A DNA stretch of 64,000 nucleotides from Acetitomaculum ruminis DSM 5522 (GTDB lineage: Bacteria; Bacillota; Clostridia; Lachnospirales; Lachnospiraceae): NCBI RefSeq assembly GCF_900112085.1, contig NZ_FOJY01000002.1, positions 124,001-188,000 on the forward strand, given 5' to 3'. The position numbers and the translations under genes are program-made. Of the stretch, positions 61,513-64,000 are shown piece by piece (positions within the stretch are counted from its first letter, which is position 1; every line of letters starts with the position of its first letter). Below the pieces are notes generated by a model, which saw only the letters and a program-made list of their open reading frames with translations, did not search any database and had not been told where the DNA came from.

Positions 61513-62364
61513 TTAAACTGCAACAGGAATGTTTTTAACCTGGGCATGTGTTTTATAATTAATAAGTTTTACATCATCTACCGTAAAGTCATAAAAGTCT
61601 TTGATTTCAGGATTAATCCAGAATTCAGGAGCTTCTAAAGGTTCTCTTTTAATCAGTTCTTTTATGATAGGAACATGTCTGTCATAAATATGAGCATCTG
61701 CAATCACATGAACAAATTCTCCTACTTTCATACCACAAACCTGAGCAAGCATATGGGTAAGCACCGCATATTGAACCACATTCCAATTATTTGCCGTTAA
61801 AATATCATTAGAACGCTGATTTAAAATTGAGTTAAGTATAAGACCACCGTCTTCTTTATCAGCTGTAACATTAAAAGTCATGCTGTAGGCACACGGGTAA
61901 AGATTCATCAAATGAAGATCTTCGTGGCAATATATATTTGTCATAATACGCCTGCTGTAAGGATTGTTTTTCAGATCATAAATTACTCTGTCTATCTGGT
62001 CAAACCAACCTTCTTTATAACGGCTTTTTTTACCAATCTGGTAACCATAAGCCGTTCCGATACTGCCTTTTTCATCTGCCCACTCATCCCAGATATGACT
62101 GTTTAAATCTTTAATGTTGTTGGATTTTTTCTGCCAAATCCATAATATTTCATCAACACAGTTTTTAAAACCTGTAGGTCTTAAAGTCAATGCAGGAAAT
62201 TCCTTACTAAGATCATATCTGTTTACCACTCCAAAATTCTTAATGGTATAGGCGGGTTCATTCGTATCCTCCCATATCGGACGCACCTTTTCTCCCTTTG
62301 TATCTGTACCGTTTTCTAGAATTGATGTACACATATTTATAAATACTTCATCTGCGTAACTCAT
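61513..62364 (-). CDS. thyA: Thymidylate synthase (ThyA)
   Basis: Methylates dUMP to dTMP with methylene-tetrahydrofolate. The 283-residue protein has the catalytic Cys in N-L-Y-P-C-A-Y-S-M (about 155-163), R-R-I-M-T near 138, Q-R-S-N-D (about 185-189) and N-P-E-I-K-D-F-Y-D-F-T (about 251-261). The segment around the Cys (Y-P-C-A-Y) differs from the classical L-P-P-C-H and is closer to the long-form enzyme of Bacillus. It is 43 bp before dfrA, the usual pair. Confidence 0.95.
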   Translation of the reverse strand: MSYADEVFINMCTSILENGTDTKGEKVRPIWEDTNEPAYTIKNFGVVNRYDLSKEFPALTLRPTGFKNCVDEILWIWQKKSNNIKDLNSHIWDEWADEKGSIGTAYGYQIGKKSRYKEGWFDQIDRVIYDLKNNPYSRRIMTNIYCHEDLHLMNLYPCAYSMTFNVTADKEDGGLILNSILNQRSNDILTANNWNVVQYAVLTHMLAQVCGMKVGEFVHVIADAHIYDRHVPIIKELIKREPLEAPEFWINPEIKDFYDFTVDDVKLINYKTHAQVKNIPVAV

Positions 62365-62448
62365 TTTTCATTCCCTTTCGTAATTCAAATCATAAAAAAT
62401 GTCTTCCTCCCGCCTAATAAACGGAATCTGAACTATTATACTTTTATA

Positions 62449-62940
62449 TTATTTTATATAGTTTGGATTATAAAAATCTCCACTTTTCCCACCTTTTTTT
62501 GATTCTAAATGAATATCACTTATTTCCATTGTTTTATCGATGGCCTTGCACATATCATAAATTGTTAAAAGCGCAACGCTTACTCCTGTAAGAGCTTCCA
62601 TCTCTACACCTGTTTTTCCAGATGTTTTTGCAACACAAACAGCATAAATTTCTTTATTTTCCTTATCCAATTCAAAATCAACAGAGCATTTGGAAATAAA
62701 TAAAGGATGACACATAGGAATCAGATGTGAAGTCTGCTTTACAGCCATTATTCCTGCAACTCTTGCAACGCCCAAAACATCACCTTTTTCAACTTTATTA
62801 TCAAGAACAGCCGCCATTACCTTGTCATTAACCTTTATTTTACCTTTGGCTACTGCAATCCTGTCAGTTATTTTTTTTTCAGAGACATCTACCATTATAG
62901 CATTTCCCTGCTCATCAAAATGTGTTAATTTTTCTTCCAT
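62449..62940 (-). CDS. moaC: Cyclic pyranopterin monophosphate synthase MoaC
   Basis: Second step of molybdenum-cofactor synthesis. The 163-residue protein has M-V-D-V-S-E-K (about 16-22), [19 protein letters not shown] (about 62-80), and [22 protein letters not shown] (about 110-131). No moaA, moaB, moeA or molybdate transporter is in view; it lies between the histidine kinase and thyA. Confidence 0.95.
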   Translation of the reverse strand: MEEKLTHFDEQGNAIMVDVSEKKITDRIAVAKGKIKVNDKVMAAVLDNKVEKGDVLGVARVAGIMAVKQTSHLIPMCHPLFISKCSVDFELDKENKEIYAVCVAKTSGKTGVEMEALTGVSVALLTIYDMCKAIDKTMEISDIHLESKKGGKSGDFYNPNYIK

Positions 62941-62991
62941 TTCTTACTTTTCTCTCCTTCTTTTCGATTTTATAAATCTGTTTTCTAACAA

Positions 62992-64000
62992 TTACTTCAT
63001 CACACATACATCTTTAATATATTTTTGTAATACTCTCATAAGTTCTTTTACATCTATAGGTTTTGAAATATGATAATTCATACCGTTTTCCAGCGATTTT
63101 ATCCTATCCTCATCAAATGCATTAGCAGTCATTGCAACGATAGGAATCTGAGTATAACCATTATCTTTTTCAAACTGCCTTATGGCTCTTGCAGCCTTAT
63201 ATCCGTTTAATTTAGGCATTTGAATGTCCATAAAAATAATGGAATAATAATCCTGAGGTTTGTTAACAAATTTTTCTATGGATTCTTCGCCATTTAAAGC
63301 CACATCAACCATTGCACCTGTACTTTCCAACAGATTTTTTGCAATTTCAATGTTTAACTCATTATCCTCTGCCAACAGAATATTAATACCCTTAAGATCC
63401 GGTATTTGAACCTTTCCCATTTCCTCCGGCAGGTATTCAATTTCTTCGTATTGACCCTGAGCAATCTTAAATACCAAAAGTACTTCAAACTCGGAACCTT
63501 TGTTTTTCTCACTTCTGACTTTTAATTTTCCACCCATTATATCAACCAGATGTTTGGTTATGGACAAACCTAAACCACTTCCTTCGTTTTTGATGGCATT
63601 AGGATTTTCCCCTCTCTCAAAAGGTTCAAATATTTTTTCAATATCTTCAGGATTTATTCCTATACCTGTATCCTTGACTATAAATCTGTAACTGGCTAAA
63701 TCCTTTATCTTTTCTTTGTCCTGAATAACAATTAAGCTCACAGTGCCATTTTCATGGGTAAATTTCACAGCATTTCCCAAAAGATTTATAAGAATTTGAT
63801 TAACTCTTAAATTATCACCTATAACCATTTCATCAGTAACCTGATCAACATTAGCTTTAATACTTATGTTCTTCTGACTGGCCTGGGTAAGTATTGCATC
63901 TATGCTGTTAAAAGCTATCTGCTTTATATTAAATGTGTCTGAATGTAATACCATTCTTCCACTTTCTATTTTTGACATATCTAATATATCATTTATAAGT
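62992..64000 (-). CDS. Hybrid sensor histidine kinase (5' part outside the window)
   Basis: The frame runs to the window edge, so only the C-terminal 336 residues are seen, starting L-I-N-D-I-L-D-M-S-K-I-E-S-G, the end of a HisKA dimerisation helix. Then comes the HATPase_c domain (N-box N-L-L-G-N-A-V-K-F-T, G1 D-T-G-I-G-I, G2 G-S-G-L-G-L-S) and a receiver domain with L-L-A-E-D-N-E-L-N, the phospho-acceptor Asp in F-M-D-I-Q-M-P and the Lys in S-K-P-I-D. The ending lacks an output domain or Hpt domain, so a separate phosphotransferase or response regulator is expected. Confidence 0.93.
   Translation of the reverse strand, partial: LINDILDMSKIESGRMVLHSDTFNIKQIAFNSIDAILTQASQKNISIKANVDQVTDEMVIGDNLRVNQILINLLGNAVKFTHENGTVSLIVIQDKEKIKDLASYRFIVKDTGIGINPEDIEKIFEPFERGENPNAIKNEGSGLGLSITKHLVDIMGGKLKVRSEKNKGSEFEVLLVFKIAQGQYEEIEYLPEEMGKVQIPDLKGINILLAEDNELNIEIAKNLLESTGAMVDVALNGEESIEKFVNKPQDYYSIIFMDIQMPKLNGYKAARAIRQFEKDNGYTQIPIVAMTANAFDEDRIKSLENGMNYHISKPIDVKELMRVLQKYIKDVCVMK

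Overview
The window (64 kb, low GC, A/T-rich intergenic regions) looks like chromosomal DNA of an anaerobic Clostridia, most likely Lachnospiraceae. The evidence is the gene set and order: a ylxM-ffh-rpsP-khpA-rimM-trmD-rplS operon, rnhB followed by a FliK-like and an FlhB-tail-like gene, the SCIFF six-cysteine peptide system beside secDF, a fused SecD-SecF, pta-ackA acetate fermentation genes, a membrane pyrophosphatase and a T-box upstream of ilvBN. Genus cannot be fixed from sequence alone. Most genes lie on the minus strand. No prophage, insertion sequence, CRISPR array, tRNA or rRNA was found, so this is essentially a core-genome segment.

Layout. 1-9640 (minus): ribosome and secretion genes, read as ylxM-ffh-rpsP-khpA-rimM-trmD-rplS, a terminator, then lepB2-rbgA-lepB1-rnhB-FliK-like-ylqH-yraN. 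9855-12278 (plus): an LTA-synthase-like membrane enzyme, convergent with a secreted CAP-domain protein. 13740-23128 (minus): threonine dehydratase, then yceD-rpmF, an ArsR regulator, and plsX-acpP-rnc-smc-ftsY. 23411-28944: pta-ackA, an Uup-like ABC-F ATPase and a membrane GGDEF protein. 29290-37298: infC-rpmI-rplT behind an attenuator leader, a cytidylate-kinase-like protein and recJ-parE-parC. 37488-42155: greA, then scfA-scfB-secDF. 42303-48526: C39-like peptidase, CNNM/CorC protein, lipid kinase plus PAP2 phosphatase, a glycosyltransferase and CbiZ. 48808-58154: hppA, carAB, a small membrane protein, and ilvBN. 58809-64000: hybrid histidine kinase (cut by the window edge)-moaC-thyA-dfrA-AEC transporter-larC.

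How the parts fit. Lipid and cell-division genes (plsX, acpP) are co-transcribed with rnc, smc and ftsY. Protein export is represented by ffh, ftsY, secDF and two signal peptidases. Amino-acid supply (ilvBN) is under a T-box whose likely specifier codon is a Val codon. Translation-factor synthesis (infC-rpmI-rplT) is under a leader with visible terminator/antiterminator pairing.

Most notable observations: (1) a cloverleaf-like, strongly base-paired element of about 160 bp inserted between the ilvBN T-box terminator and the ilvB start; (2) the scfA-scfB pair, with the 47-residue precursor separated from its maturase by two stacked hairpins; (3) near-cognate start codons: ATT for infC (a known habit of this gene) and ATT for yraN, with rnc and the CorC-like gene also lacking a well-placed NTG start; (4) a small single-pass membrane protein whose leader can form two mutually exclusive hairpins. 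None of these proves a new system, but the cloverleaf element is the feature least explained by known families.
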